DNA of 64,000 nt, taken from Lyophyllum atratum. Lineage: Eukaryota > Basidiomycota > Agaricomycetes > Agaricales > Lyophyllaceae. The translations under genes and the position numbers were made by a program. The notes under the pieces are model-generated. The model did not search any database, had not been told where the DNA came from, and saw only the letters and a program-made list of their open reading frames with translations. Positions within the stretch are counted from its first letter, which is position 1. Every line of letters begins with the position of its first letter. The stretch is from the NCBI GenBank assembly GCA_014905825.1, contig JACGCN010000027.1, forward strand, positions 682,001 to 746,000, read 5' to 3'. Of the stretch, positions 32,790 to 44,637 are shown one piece after another.

Positions 32790-34404
32790 ATGGAAAAGAT
32801 TTCGGCGGAGACCCCACACGACGTTTGGGTCCAGATATGTCGCTACCTCCCTCGCAATGTGCTGAGTACCCTGTCAGGCGTAAACCGGAGCTTCTTAGAG
32901 ATCGCCACGCGTGCTCGTTACGAGGTGGTGTCGTTCTTGAAATGCGATAAGCGCACGAAGCAGTTATGCAAGGATCTCAGGTGCGCGTTTTGCATTGTCC
33001 TTGTCCAGTTCACCAGACTGACCAGCTACTCTAGTGATCCTAGCGTTGGCTGGGGCGCCTTCGTTCGTCATGTCAAGATCGAACCATGGATAGTGCAGCC
33101 TCGCTTGAAACCGTCCCACAGACGAGCTCAAAGTCTGTGGAACTTTTTCAACACCCTCTTTAATCCCCGTTTTGCGGAGCGAAAGATAAATCAACGGGTC
33201 AAGAAGCGATTGCAGAAGGACATCCGGTGTATTACCGACACCATCGCAGGCCTTGAAAACCTCTCGGAATACTCACTGGAGTGGGAACACGATCGCCCGT
33301 ATCACCCAGAACTGTATCAAGCGTTCCTAGGTCCCCTCCTTACGCGTATCCAGAACAAACTGGTCAAGCTCTCGCTGAACGTGCCACCTGAAATGTTGCG
33401 CTACCTAGCGCCGATCGCCTTGCCGCGTTTGGAGCATCTGAATGTTGATTTTTGTACGAAGAAGTTGTCGAGGGAAGAGATAAACCAGATTTTCGACGCC
33501 TTCGTTGTATTCGTCAACAACCTACCTCTCCAGTCGTTATCAATCACATCCCGCATGCCCTGCAACAACCTTGATCTTACCCGTTTCTTCAGTATGCTTG
33601 GTGTTTTCCCTCGTTTGACCAGGTTTTCTCTTTCCATCCCGTTTGACGGTGCCCACCTATCTCCTCCTTATACCCTCGTTACTTTTCTGAACAAACACCG
33701 TCAATCCCTTCAGCACTTACAGCTGAGCTCCAGTCGTTGTTCAACCCCTGACTCGCCGACAGATCCCGAAGCGAAGTTCTGGATTCAGAAGATCCTCAGC
33801 TCCCTCCAGACTCCGTTCCCTCGCCTCCATGATGTGCACCTCGCCCTCCGGCCCCTGAAGGCGGATCTGACACCTGTTATCGGGTTCCTCGCGCGGCACG
33901 CCAGCGAGCTCGACAGCCTAACCCTCACAGCCAGAGCTCTCACCTGCACCGAAGTCAAGGACATCCTCGATGAGATCGGCGCCTACGCGCACTCTTCGCT
34001 TCTGAAACACCTTCGCCTCAGGCTGCAGCATCTCAGCCCCGCGCTTCTTGAACTCCTCGCTTCCAGGATACCACGACTCGCCCTCCTCGAGTTAACTTTC
34101 GGTGAGATAGCAGCAGCTCATACAGGGCATTCCGGGTACCGTGCACACTCGAAAAGGGAAGAGTTTGTAAGCATCGTCCGCTTATCGGCGCTGTCCCCGC
34201 TGACGCCCTTCTGTTTCGCAGGAGCATTTTGAGGCTAGAGTCCGCGCCAATGGTCACCTGTACGCCGCTTGGGAATTAGGAACAATCGGTCTCTGTCAAG
34301 AGTCCCGCGATGTACGGCTTCCTGACCTGACACGCGTCCTCGTAGACTGCATCCCAGCGCTTCAGGATGTAGTTGTAATGCCCGAGTCAAGCGCCCAGGC
34401 TTGA
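32790..34404 (+). CDS. F-box-like protein with leucine-rich C-terminal region, 501 aa
   Basis: The N-terminus, with TPHDVWVQICRYLPRNVLSTL and VNRSFLEIA, fits an F-box, the SKP1-binding module of SCF ubiquitin ligases. The remaining ~440 residues contain irregular leucine-rich stretches (LARHASELDSLTL, LLKHLRLRLQHLSPALLELL) likely to bind targets. Exons are 32790-32980, 33035-34166 and 34222-34404 (1506 nt). Intron 1 is 54 nt and lacks stops in frame, so the open frame continues through it; its GTGCGC donor and CTCTAG acceptor and the resulting smooth join argue that it is spliced. Intron 2 (GTAAGC...CGCAG) adds a final 61-codon exon, ending MPESSAQA. Such proteins are numerous and fast-evolving in Agaricomycetes; the target is unknown. 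Confidence 0.85.
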
Positions 34405-35028
34405 AGTAGGCTAGCGACGGTGTTTCGACTTCCCTGCAGGCGTGATGCGTCCCATGGCCAGGATGCCTGGTGCGGGGACCTATGTGCTATTTATGGTAAG
34501 CTTATAATTTTTTGTATCGAACGCTTATTCCTTTTGGCTTGTGAACCTCGAGACATATTATGCCACGTTTTAGGCTACGACTCTCGCTATTATGGCACAC
34601 CATGATTCCAGTCATCTGAACTGTATATGTATAATTCTCGCATTCGGTGACCGTTATAATCTTGCTCACCTGCGCGCCTATAATTCCCCATTCAATAGCA
34701 CTTGCTCTGGCACTCCGTCCTGCATCTCTAATGACTGCTTATGGTCTAATTTCCTGGTAGAATAGTAGTGAATATATCTTGCCATCCGGTATTATGCAAT
34801 GGCCAGTCTTAATTCGAGAAAGTAGGTGCGTGAGCTACAAAGTATGACTATTAAACAGTATAGATAAGACCGACTGACTATGTCTTGTGGTAGACTCGTA
34901 GCCCTTTTCCTCACTCTGAAATATAAAAGGGTCAAAAGGCTTGCTTTGTGAATCGGAAGAATTCTAGTGTGGTGGATTATCATTCGTACGCAATGTTAAA
35001 CGAACCAGAAGATCAACTGCAACTTGCG
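34405..35028. other. Convergent intergenic region
   Basis: Nothing recognised; it holds the 3' ends of the F-box gene (plus) and the DUF6533-like gene (minus). Confidence 0.4.
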
Positions 35029-36415
35029 TCAAACACTCTGCTGGGACACTTCTGACCAAGGGTTCGTAAGAATGACAGAACCCCGACAAGCTCGATCCCC
35101 AGGATGGGTCTCCAGACTGTCTAGACACAGCGTATCAAGGCACCATGTCCCCGTCGCAGTGGGCGACGAACCAGAAATGACATTGCCGCCGAGAGACAGA
35201 AGGTTGAGAGTAATCCTAGGGCCCTGCGAAAGAGGATTGAGACCATGGTCATTAAATTACAACGAAAAAACTGACCAGGATCGAGAGTAGACTTATCATG
35301 AAACTAGTGGGAAGATAACTGAGAAAGTTTGAAGGACATGAAAAGTAGCACACTTACGCGAACATAGTGTTCTGAGGAACTTCAACGAAATAGCAGTAGA
35401 GAATCACGGTGATGTAAAATGCTACTTAGTGGTGAGGGGTCAACGAGATTCCCAATACAAGAAGAACTCACTAAATATGGCGGCGCACGTCACTGTACCA
35501 TCGCGAATGATCTGTCTTACCGCCGGATTGTTGGGGCCGCCTACTGCGTAATGCCTGGCCAATGTAGTTCCCCACACAACGAACTGAGTACCAACCACTG
35601 TAGCACTGATACAATGTTAGATTCCAAAATACTGATATCAACCAGCGGAACTCACCTCATGAACGCCACCGGGCCGATTGGAGGCAGACCCATCAAGCAA
35701 GCTGAGCCGAGTTCAAGGCCGTGGAAGGTTTCTATGGCGGTATACAGAATGACACCGCGTTCGAAAAGCCAGAGAACGGAAAGGATAACAGTCATCAACC
35801 AACTCTTGAAAAAGAGTGCAGAAACTGGAAAGGAGTCGTTTAGTATCAAGATTCCGAATCGCAAGGGAAAGGAAGGAGTTACCTCGCAGCATAAGTACAA
35901 ACTGCAGAGCGGCAAAAAGGCACTGGATTACGGCAGATTGGAAACCGTACCACTGCCAGCACTCAGTGGTGTGGACCAGAGGTTTGGATAAAAGGACGAG
36001 GGTCCAAACAAAATTAACACTGAAAGAGGTGAGGATGCATTCGTCATGACTACTTGGTCCAGAGTAGTAGACTTGGAAGAACTTACGTTTGTCCAATGAG
36101 CCCAGCATATCTTGTGAATATGTAGGCACCCGACACGGATGAAGGACGACGTTCAGCAATGGTGGGTCTAGCGGGGAATTGAGGAGGATTAGGTGTTGAA
36201 AGTCGGGACTGGTCAGATGCTTACTTCCAAACGGTTTCGTACTCCTTGGGAAAGTGGATAACACAGTCCAGAATGAGCCACGCGAACATCATGACTGCGG
36301 TGTTGTTCGCGATTGAATACGTCGTCAATTTGCAATGGAACGACGACATACCTGACAAGACATTCCTGCCGACGAGGTTCCCAAAGAAAACATGGTTTCC
36401 CAGATCTAAATCCAT
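35029..36415 (-). CDS. DUF6533-like seven-helix membrane protein, 313 aa
   Basis: Nine exons join in frame (942 nt): 36415-36352, 36294-36225, 36167-36087, 36019-35883, 35824-35656, 35605-35472, 35421-35358, 35303-35276 and 35223-35029. The start MDLDLGNHVFFGNL follows from the only ATG in phase with exon 2. Hydrophobic helices include MMFAWLILDCVIHF, VNFVWTLVLL, AVIQCLFAALQFVLMLR, WLMTVILSVLWLFERG, a GTQFVVWGTTLA segment and FYITVILYCYFVE. The family's late SILGPRITLNL-type motif is present near the C-terminus. A cytoplasmic Ser/Thr-rich tail of about 50 residues follows. The family is restricted to basidiomycetes, resembles receptors in topology and has no established function. A 28-nt exon (35276-35303) lies within the last helix region. 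Confidence 0.85.
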
Positions 36416-37657
36416 GTACAGGAGACCACGGGGTCGATGACTTGAAGTACACGAGAGGTCGATGAGGGGGGGTGGGGATTGTCGAGTGTGCCAGAAAGAG
36501 AAATTATGCGAAACATTATAAACACCACAGGGTGAGGAGCAGGCACCAACATTATATTGAGAATAGCTATGAGGTAAAATCGAAGGTTGAGGAGCGAACA
36601 GGAAACGAGGAGGACAACGGTGCCGAAGTCGCTGGATACGAGCCGCCCAGAAGGAGGTGGTAATCTTCGCAGGCAACGGGTTCTCGAGGCTGGAACATAA
36701 AAGGTCCCTGAGGAAGTGTATTAGATGCTGTTCAACTCGTTGCACAGCAATATCCTCGACGGACGATCGATCGACCACATGGTTCATGGCAACGCCACTG
36801 GTCCGCACTAGATCTAGAAGAGCAGCCACGCGACAATTGAATAGAAAGATTGGAGTGATAAGTGGTTGTTCCTCCTAAAGGGTTTGATCGACGGTCTGGG
36901 CCTGTACGATGTCCGTAAGCTGATAGGGTTCTTCAACACCCTATCATGGAACTTCGACTCCGCCTTCTCTTGAAAACCTCTTCAAAAGAACGAAAATTAG
37001 TCTGAGCATCGTGTACACTTCAACAACAAGGGCCTGCCTTGTTGAAAAAGGTAAGCTCCCATGTAGCGTACAACAAGATTCTGTTTAGGTGATCGCTGTA
37101 CGAAACGATGGCGTTAGGTTACCCTGGCCAGGGTCCAGTTCGAGCTAAGTGTGGTGAGAGAACTATTTGAATCATGAGAATCCTTTACGACCGACGTTCA
37201 CCGATCATACATTCACTTAAATGATTGTGGAAGAAGACTTTCCTTTTGCCCGCTAGAAGGGCATGACTCTCCATAGAGGAAACTCTCCGACTCGGGCTCG
37301 CTTACACGCATCGTCAGGTCCAGATTCAACACAAATTCCAACCTAAGCGACTTTCTTTTTAGAGAAATGGGTCTGTGTAACTGGTGTTCCGAAAGATGGG
37401 CGAACAGCGCAATGAGTCACTTGAGGTTCTCACCCGGGAAACCATATCGAGGGGTGACACCGCCACCCTGCCATCACATGTAGAAGGCGCAACGAGGATG
37501 TTACTCTCAAGAAGTGAGATCTGCGCAAAGCGAACATGCCGTTATCTTCGCCGGGGTACCATCGAGAAGCCCCTAAATATGGTATTAGACGTGCGAGAGG
37601 GTGACAATAACTGGTCGGACCTTGGTCGAACCTGACGAAAAACACAGGACGGACGTT
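36416..37657. other. Gene-free region, 1.2 kb
   Basis: Short ORFs only. It includes the 5' flank of the 35029 gene and the 3' flank of RAD17. Confidence 0.4.
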
Positions 37658-40286
37658 TCAAGACTCTTCGATGTCGTCACTATCCAACCAGCCCCCTTCC
37701 TCAACCTCGGACACTTTGCCTAACGGGCGAAACGACAAATCCGCATCATTCTCCTCCGCGGGCGTATGCATCTCCTTTTCATCGAGCGCTTGTGCTTGTC
37801 CGAACGGTGCCCCGAATGAGAACTTCAAACTCGAAAATAGACGATGCGACGCCGGTGGTCGGGGAAGCGAGCTCGTGTTCACGGTATCTCGGGCTTTCAA
37901 GACACCACCCAATTCCATGGCAACTTGTGCGTGGCTCCATCCACTGCGTTGGTCAGCCTGTTCGATTACCAGGAGTTAGTCCGCAATCCGGTATTCGGCA
38001 TGCAACTTGATGTACTTGGCCAGTCCCATCCCCAAGAGCCCACAGCCGCGCGTCCCTCACACCATCCCAGGCCTTCTTCTCTTGTTGCAGGCTTTCGAAA
38101 AAGGCAGGCTTGAATATTTTCTGCGATCGGCGGGTAACAGGTGACGGCAGCGAGTGTATCGTGCCCAGTGTCAATAAATGGAAACGATGGGGATTCGCTT
38201 GATACCACTAAATCCCATGCGTTATTAGACGGGTCCCTGGTGAAAAAGTTATTGAATTCATACCGCGTCACCTCCACTCGAATCGACCCAGCTCAACCAA
38301 TCGGCTACTCCGGCGCAATGGTCAACATCATCACAAAATGGTGTGTAATTTTGATGAATATAGAGGGAAAACAGAGAAGAATCAATTGGGGAGTCTGCGT
38401 ACAGCGTCTGTAAAAGAGTTGTGTCAGCTAGGTGACTGGATGTGTGCGGGATCCCTTACATCAACGTTAATCCGGCTTGCTCGTCTCTGGTGTTCCTGGA
38501 AACAGGGCGGAAGTTTTAGAAGATCTTTAATTTCGGCGTCGGTGTTCTTTTCTCTTTGGATGTCTTTCGCGCTCGCAGATGCGCTTGGAGGGTCGCCCTT
38601 CCCTGCACAACAGAATGCATCAGTTTCATGGACCGCCTATAACAGGAGAAGTTACTCACGCTTATTGTACAGGACTTTACCCAGGAGGTGGAAAAGTACT
38701 AGACTCTGCTCACGTCTGGTTACAGACGCGAGCATCACTGCCTTGCCTTGCTCTTTTCCTTTTTTCTTCCTAGTTTTACCATTCATCTCAACAGCACAAG
38801 CAAATTGAAGAGCCATGATGGCACTCCTTATATCCCCATTTGCTGATTCGACAACGGCGTCCAGGATCTCCCTAGATGGCGATGATTGCGAAGAGTCAGA
38901 AAAATGAGTATTCAGCAGAGCCTGGAGTGCTTTGAGAAGAAGGGTCGGCGCAATTGGGTTGAAGCTACGTGTAGAAAATCAGGATAAGGTAATTCGGACC
39001 AACGCGACGGAATAGTACCTTATTTGAGTAACGTAAGGTCCACCTAAAAGGTGACGCGGAAGAACAGTGCGTATGTCTACGACGCCATCTTTGCCCCTTT
39101 CCCACCCTCCACCACTGGCCATTCGCTCGTCAGTGGCTTCCCCTCGCATACCAGCATCACTGATAATGATGATTAGGGGAATGGCCGGACTAGAAACTGG
39201 GGACTCGACAAAGGCTTCGAGGGTGGCATGAAACTGGGTTTGAGTCCCAGGATGGAGAATATTGGGAAGATCTTCGAGTAATATGATGTGGCGTTGTGGA
39301 GGAGGGGACGTAGAAACCGGCGTTAATTGTGACGAGGACCCTGCACGGTCAGGAGTAGGGACCGCGAACAGGCCCTGGCAACTGGACGCTCGGTTCAAAA
39401 AAGCTTCAAATTTTGAATATGGGGCTTCGCGGTCCACATCATAATTCCTGGACGACGAAGAGCCGGAATCTCCAGCGATAAATCCGCCAGTGTCATCTGC
39501 AGATGAGAAGTGACTTCAACAAAAGACTCAATGCACGAGAGGATCTGAGGTACGGACCAAATGCGTTCGAAGAACTCTCCGCAATAGCATTCTTCCATTC
39601 CATTATCTCGAATCCCATTTCTCGCGCAAGAACGCGCACAGTCGTCGTCTTAGCTGTGCCAGCGGGGCCCGTTAAAGCGAGTATTCTCTGAGACAGCCTT
39701 AACCATTATCCGACCGCGTTTGTCGGTAGTGTTCATGGCCACTTACTCGATATTTTGTCAACGTTCCAGAAGGCCCTCCCTCGAAAGCCTCATGTAGCCA
39801 CCTCCTAACGTCTTCAACCTTCCTCTTGTGCACCGCGAGCTCTGCCTAGCTGACGCTATTAGACAATTCCACAGTACACAGAAGTCACGAACTTCTGTTG
39901 TCGGCTCGTAGATGTCGACCCACATCCTGTCATCTACAGAAGTAAAGCCCATTAAAGTAGCAGATGAGGTGTGCATTGAGGTAGCCTCACCGTGTTCCTC
40001 CGCCTTCGATTCGAGCTTTGGGCGCTCCCTGGCCTTGCCTTTCCCTGCGGAAGATGTCTGAGAAGAGCTTAGTTCCGCGTCCGACTTCCAGCTTGAGCTG
40101 GGTGCCTTAAACTAAAGCAAACTCTCAGATATGATGGGGCGCAAGACAAGATAAATCGATTACCGCGGTAAGGGGGTCAAACTTTTTTGGATTCGGTGTA
40201 GCCCTGGATGTCCTCGTCTCGAGCTTGACAACATTCACTTTCGACGATGGAGGTTTGGCTTTCTTCTGCGAAGGCTTCGGCGCCAT
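37658..40286 (-). CDS. RAD17: Checkpoint clamp loader RAD17/Rad24, 708 aa
   Basis: Ten exons join to 2127 nt: 40286-40164, 40105-39893, 39845-39747, 39687-39558, 39496-39019, 38964-38660, 38602-38460, 38407-38264, 38207-38016 and 37957-37658. After a basic, Pro/Ser-rich N-terminus come the family's DRMWVDIYEPTTE box, LAVHKRKVEDVRRWL, Walker A LTGPAGTAKTTT (Lys158), a Walker B-like IILLEDLPN (residues 259-267), an SFNPIAPTLLLKAL box, TRREQSLVLFHLLGKVLYNK and HRFHLLTLGTIHSLPSPV. RAD17 with RFC2-5 loads the 9-1-1 clamp at damaged DNA and activates ATR signalling in the nucleus. The residue before the Walker A lysine is Ala rather than Gly. The C-terminus ends in an acidic WLDSDDIEES. The last intron has a good CTAAC branch site. 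Confidence 0.95.
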
Positions 40287-40846
40287 CGTTAGGGAAGGGA
40301 ATGCAGCGCGTGAGGTTGGGTAAACTGGTCGTTCTGGTCCAGGTTAAGGGTCAAGAGTCAAGAGCGTGACAAGACGCGTCGCGTCACACACTGTCCGATG
40401 CCACGTGCACTACGCGCCATGGCTGAATCCGGGATCAGCTTGAAGGCCCTTACACAGATATTCATTCATTCGGGCATGTCCTTGCGAAGATTATTTTTTA
40501 GGTTGAGGGTTGCATCAGTAAACAGAAAGTCTGCAACGAAAACGCCGACGCGAAGAGTGTGGCGACGCTTTCCGACGAGGTGAAATTCGACGAGCTTCTG
40601 TGAGCCGTGAGATGTGCTCTTCAATTTTCAACTACGTATGGTGAAATTAGGAAGAAATGAAGACGGTGCAACCGTTACCCAGGGATTTAGGTCGTCGACG
40701 GGCGAAACTGTCCGAACCCCCAAAGTCTAAACCGAAAATGTTGAATAATCGGAAGGGGTAACAATCTCTGAACCTGGTCCGCAGCTCTTTCCAAGATGTA
40801 CGGAGCCTTCGCAAAGGCAAAATGTATTAGCGTCCAAAAAATCCCT
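40287..40846. other. Region between RAD17 5' end and O-methyltransferase 3' end
   Basis: Likely holds the RAD17 promoter. An 83-codon minus ORF (40938-40687) overlaps the terminal exon proposed for the O-methyltransferase in another frame and is not called as a gene. Confidence 0.4.
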
Positions 40847-43800
40847 CTAGCGTAGGTGGATCCCACAGAGACCTCTGCAGCGACGCACGGCTGCAGCAAA
40901 GAACACACCAATCGAAATTCCCAAAGCCAAATATACATTCCACTCCCGCCCTGTCAAGGCGAAGCCCCCCTCGAACCCCCACCCCCCTCCCGTTCGATCC
41001 TCGCCGCCGCCGCCAACACACCCCCACCAACCTTCGGCTCCGGCTCACCCCTCCTCGCCGGCCCCGCATCCCGGAAATTCAGGGCAGCGCCACCGCCACC
41101 TTCCAGAAGACTCCCCATACTAATCGCCCCACCTATCCCCGCACCGCCACCATGGATCGAAGGCCCGATGACGCTCCCGGAGCGCGTCCGCAGACTCCTC
41201 TGGGGCAGCTGTGCGTACGACGAGCGGCGGGATATGATCGATGCGCGCGGGGGGTTCGAAGTGGATGTGGAAGGGATGGGCGGGGGTGGGCTTCGTGGGG
41301 AGTACACCAAAGATGACGAGGACTGCGGTTTTGGCGGAAGGAGAGCATGGCCAATCTGCCGGACGGGGAGCGGGCCTGCTTGGGATTGCGCAGCCTGATA
41401 GAGCTGCGCGTGAGACTTTGTGCGGGATAACGTCAGATGCCGAGGCGATGCTGGCGTGTACGGGGGAAGCAGTGACGGAGACGGCGGTATAGACTCATTC
41501 ATGGAGTGTGAGGACGCATGATGCGGGAGCTGAGCGTGGGATGCTCGGCGGGCCAAAGGACGCTGAGGAGGTTGAGGATGTCTAGGAGACAAGGGCGACG
41601 GTGGTACTTGTCTTGGCACAGATGGCACTGGGGAACTTGGTCCCTGCTGGGACGGTGGGCGATACAGCTGCGCCTGGGACATCCGGCGTGTTATCGGTGA
41701 CGGCGGCTGCGATAGCCTCGGTGAGGCCAGTGGCTTCGGCGAAGCAGGTGACGGTGAAGATGATAGTGGAGGCGGGAACGATAACGGGGAAGGTTTCTTC
41801 TTCCTTACCGGAGGTATACTCGGGGACGGTGTGATTATAGCTGACTGCTTCAATATGCCAGGTCGTATCAAAGTAGGGGGTCTGCTGGGCTTCCCCGTCA
41901 GCCCTGGGCCTCTCGACCTCACGATACCACCACCAAACCTCGCCATCGCCTCTTGCATGGATGGCAAATCGGTTCTAGAGCCAAACGTCGGCGTTCCACA
42001 TCTAGAACTGGCGCGCTCCATGACATCCATCTCCCCTTTACCCCGCCGATCGCCGTCGTCGCTCAGCTGACCGGCTTTAGTACCGACGGTCGACGCTCCA
42101 GGAACATCGAAGAAGGCGGATCCGCTGCCAGCACGAGCTCTGCGCTGCATCGGTATAGGCACTGGCACAGCAACGATATGTCCAAATAATGACCCAGGTG
42201 CCCGAGTAACCCTAATCACCTTCCACCCCGCGGACAACGCCAATGCCGCAGTCTCCCTCAGCGTCCGCTCCTGTGCATTGAAAGTCACTTGCATCTGCAG
42301 AGCGCATCTTGGTCAGCGAAGATCTGAAACGTAGATTACGATGGAAAGCGTACCGTAAGGTCCATCCAGTACGCATTCGCACTCGCCTTGCCCAGATTCG
42401 CGAGTAACGGCGCAGGTGCAAGCATACTCTCCGCGCCTTCGACACCCTCAAGTACTCCCTCTCCGTCCCCGGGGGCATCCACGTCAACACACGCGAGGGG
42501 CAGCACAAAATCCGCGAGCACGAGCTTCGTGTCGGGCGTGGCCGCCTCCCTGAGCCTCAGCAGGATCAACCGCGCCTGTGCGTCGGGCCAGTCGTGCAAG
42601 ATCACGCGCAGGAAGAAGACCGCAGCATTCTTGATCGGCTGAGCCGTGAAGAAATCGTGCACTAAGAAAAAGGTTTTAGTTCCACATTATTCGTGCGGAG
42701 AATGGTAACAGACCTTGGAATCGCGCCATTCCCGAATCCAACAACTCGGGACACTTAGCGCGCCACGCCTATTGAAAGATCCTCAATACAAGGCATTACT
42801 CAGAGTAGACGGAACGATTCTTACCTTCTCACCCATCTCAACGACCACCTCCCGGTCCTGTATGACGAACTTGAATCCTAGCTGCTCATCTCTCTCTTCT
42901 GCAGACGCTCCCCAACCTCCGGGGGACGATAGAGGAGGGGAAGGAAGTGGCGACGCAGTGCTTCGTGTCGAGCGGGCGAACGCATTGGCGAGCAACATGC
43001 TAGTCGAGCCGATACCCCCACCAACGTCGACGATGACACTTCCACGAGGGAGAGCACGCCAGTCGAAGCCTGTTGGAAAGATATATCATCAGCCTACATT
43101 CTTTATCCGTCGGAACAGAACTACAAGACAGTTCCAAGGGGCCTGGGTGCAGGCGAAAAAAAAAACCTGGCATATATGCGCTTAAAACAGCGCCCGGGAT
43201 GAAACCCAAATCTCTCAAGAGCAAGCCGCGCGACCTTCAAGATAACAGGGAAAGAGATAGAAAATAACAAACCATTCAAGACTGCCCCGGGCGCCTCCCA
43301 CGACCCCGTACCCGACATCGCGGTCCCGAATCGCTCCAGCCTAAACTTATTCCAACTCTCCTCCCCCTTCCGACCCACCCCATTCCCAAGCTCCCTGCCG
43401 CTCCCATCCTCACCTTTCTCCATCGCTAAAGCCAGGTGCGACCGCCCTCCCCCTCCACTAATCCCATCAGCCCGGCCCTCCCCCTCGAGCCATGCAAAGA
43501 ACCCAGCGCCCGTGCGAAAGGCGTGCTCAAAGGGGGGTCTCGGTGGATCTTCGCGGGCGAGGAGGTAAGCCTCGGTTAGGTATGCGGAGGATTTGAAAAG
43601 TTCATCAGAGCTGTGTCGTAGAATTTAGCCGTCTGCTCCGGGAGAAACCAAGCGGAGGGGATGAGAAGGAACGCACCACATGCCAACAAATGCGCTGACG
43701 CCATTAGTGTTCTGGTATTTCATCTCAGGTCTGTCAAATAGATAAAATATATCAGTTTATAGACGAAGAGGAGATGTGTCTATAGCGGTGGGCAGACATG

Positions 43801-44637
43801 TGGCAGACAAGTGGCACATATAGTTCCGTGTCTAAGGCGAGCACACCGTGCAAAATCGGAACACCAGGAGGAAAATTGTAACACACCTTCCATCCCTTTC
43901 CCATCTCTTTAGCTCCTCAAAAGACTTGCCAGAGTCAATGAGCGAGGATATACGATTGATCGCGAAGACATTCGGAGACCGCTCGCGAATGAAGTGATGT
44001 GTCGCTAGGAGACGCAAAATGTGGGCTGGAATGCGATGGTTAGCATTGTTTCGACGTGGAGGAAGAGGTCCTGAATCATTTTAACTAACCTAGTTTACCA
44101 CTCTCAACACCGTTCCGCTCGGAAATAACATCGACATGTAGACCGTCCAGCCCAGCCTCACGTAGAATCTCGACCGTATGTGAAGCCTCTAACAGCCGTA
44201 AACATGACGGCAAATGATACTGTATGATTACATAGATCAATTAGCGATTGCTAGAACTGAGACGAGAGAGCGAAAGCGAAACGTACCCCCATAGACGCAT
44301 CACAAAGGGCATAGAACGGTGGCTGCACCGTAATAGCCATTTGTCCTGCAGCTGCTACAATCCTATTGATTGCGCGTACGACGACTGGATGTGTAGTGAG
44401 TTGCTCAGCTGGATCATTAGGATCATATAGTGCATCTAGAGAGGGAAAATCCAAAGGAACGCCGGGCGTTGATGGTGATGGCGGCGGCGACGCGTACGAC
44501 GCATTTGCCGTCTCCAACGTGTCCTCGGAAGGTGATGTGCGCACCGGCTGGCCGTGCTCTGGAGCATACACGCCCTCGATATCGTCGAGGGCGTCGGCAA
44601 GGATGGTGTGGAGGGCGCGGAGGACGGCGATGGTCAT
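40847..44637 (-). CDS. O-methyltransferase with long Ser/Pro-rich tail carrying RRxSxAQL repeats
   Basis: Exons 44637-44287, 44219-44090, 44025-43887, 43730-43677, 43610-43273, 43069-42825, 42768-42714, 42661-42354 and one from 42294. The first ~590 residues form a COMT-type O-methyltransferase: winged-helix dimerisation region (AHILRLLATHHFIRE), SAM motif VIVDVGGGIGSTS (residues 349-361), LHDW with the likely base His460, and VTFNAQERTLRE plus a GSLFGHIVAVP C-terminal strand. About 370 disordered residues follow, with four RRxSxAQL-type motifs (residues 743, 789, 831 and 896). The end is uncertain. The open exon stops at 40954 (986 aa). Alternatively, a GTGTGT...GACAG intron (40951-41021) joins exon 40950-40847, giving 998 aa ending in a hydrophobic helix flanked by Arg. 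Two introns are long (156 and 203 nt). Substrate unknown. Confidence 0.85.

Noticed and set aside
40687..40938. 83-codon minus ORF as a separate gene
   Set aside because: It overlaps, in another frame, the exon that joins well to the O-methyltransferase, and has no upstream exon of its own.
41241..42189. Plus-strand ORFs opposite the O-methyltransferase tail
   Set aside because: They are antisense shadows of a GC-rich Ser/Pro-rich coding exon.
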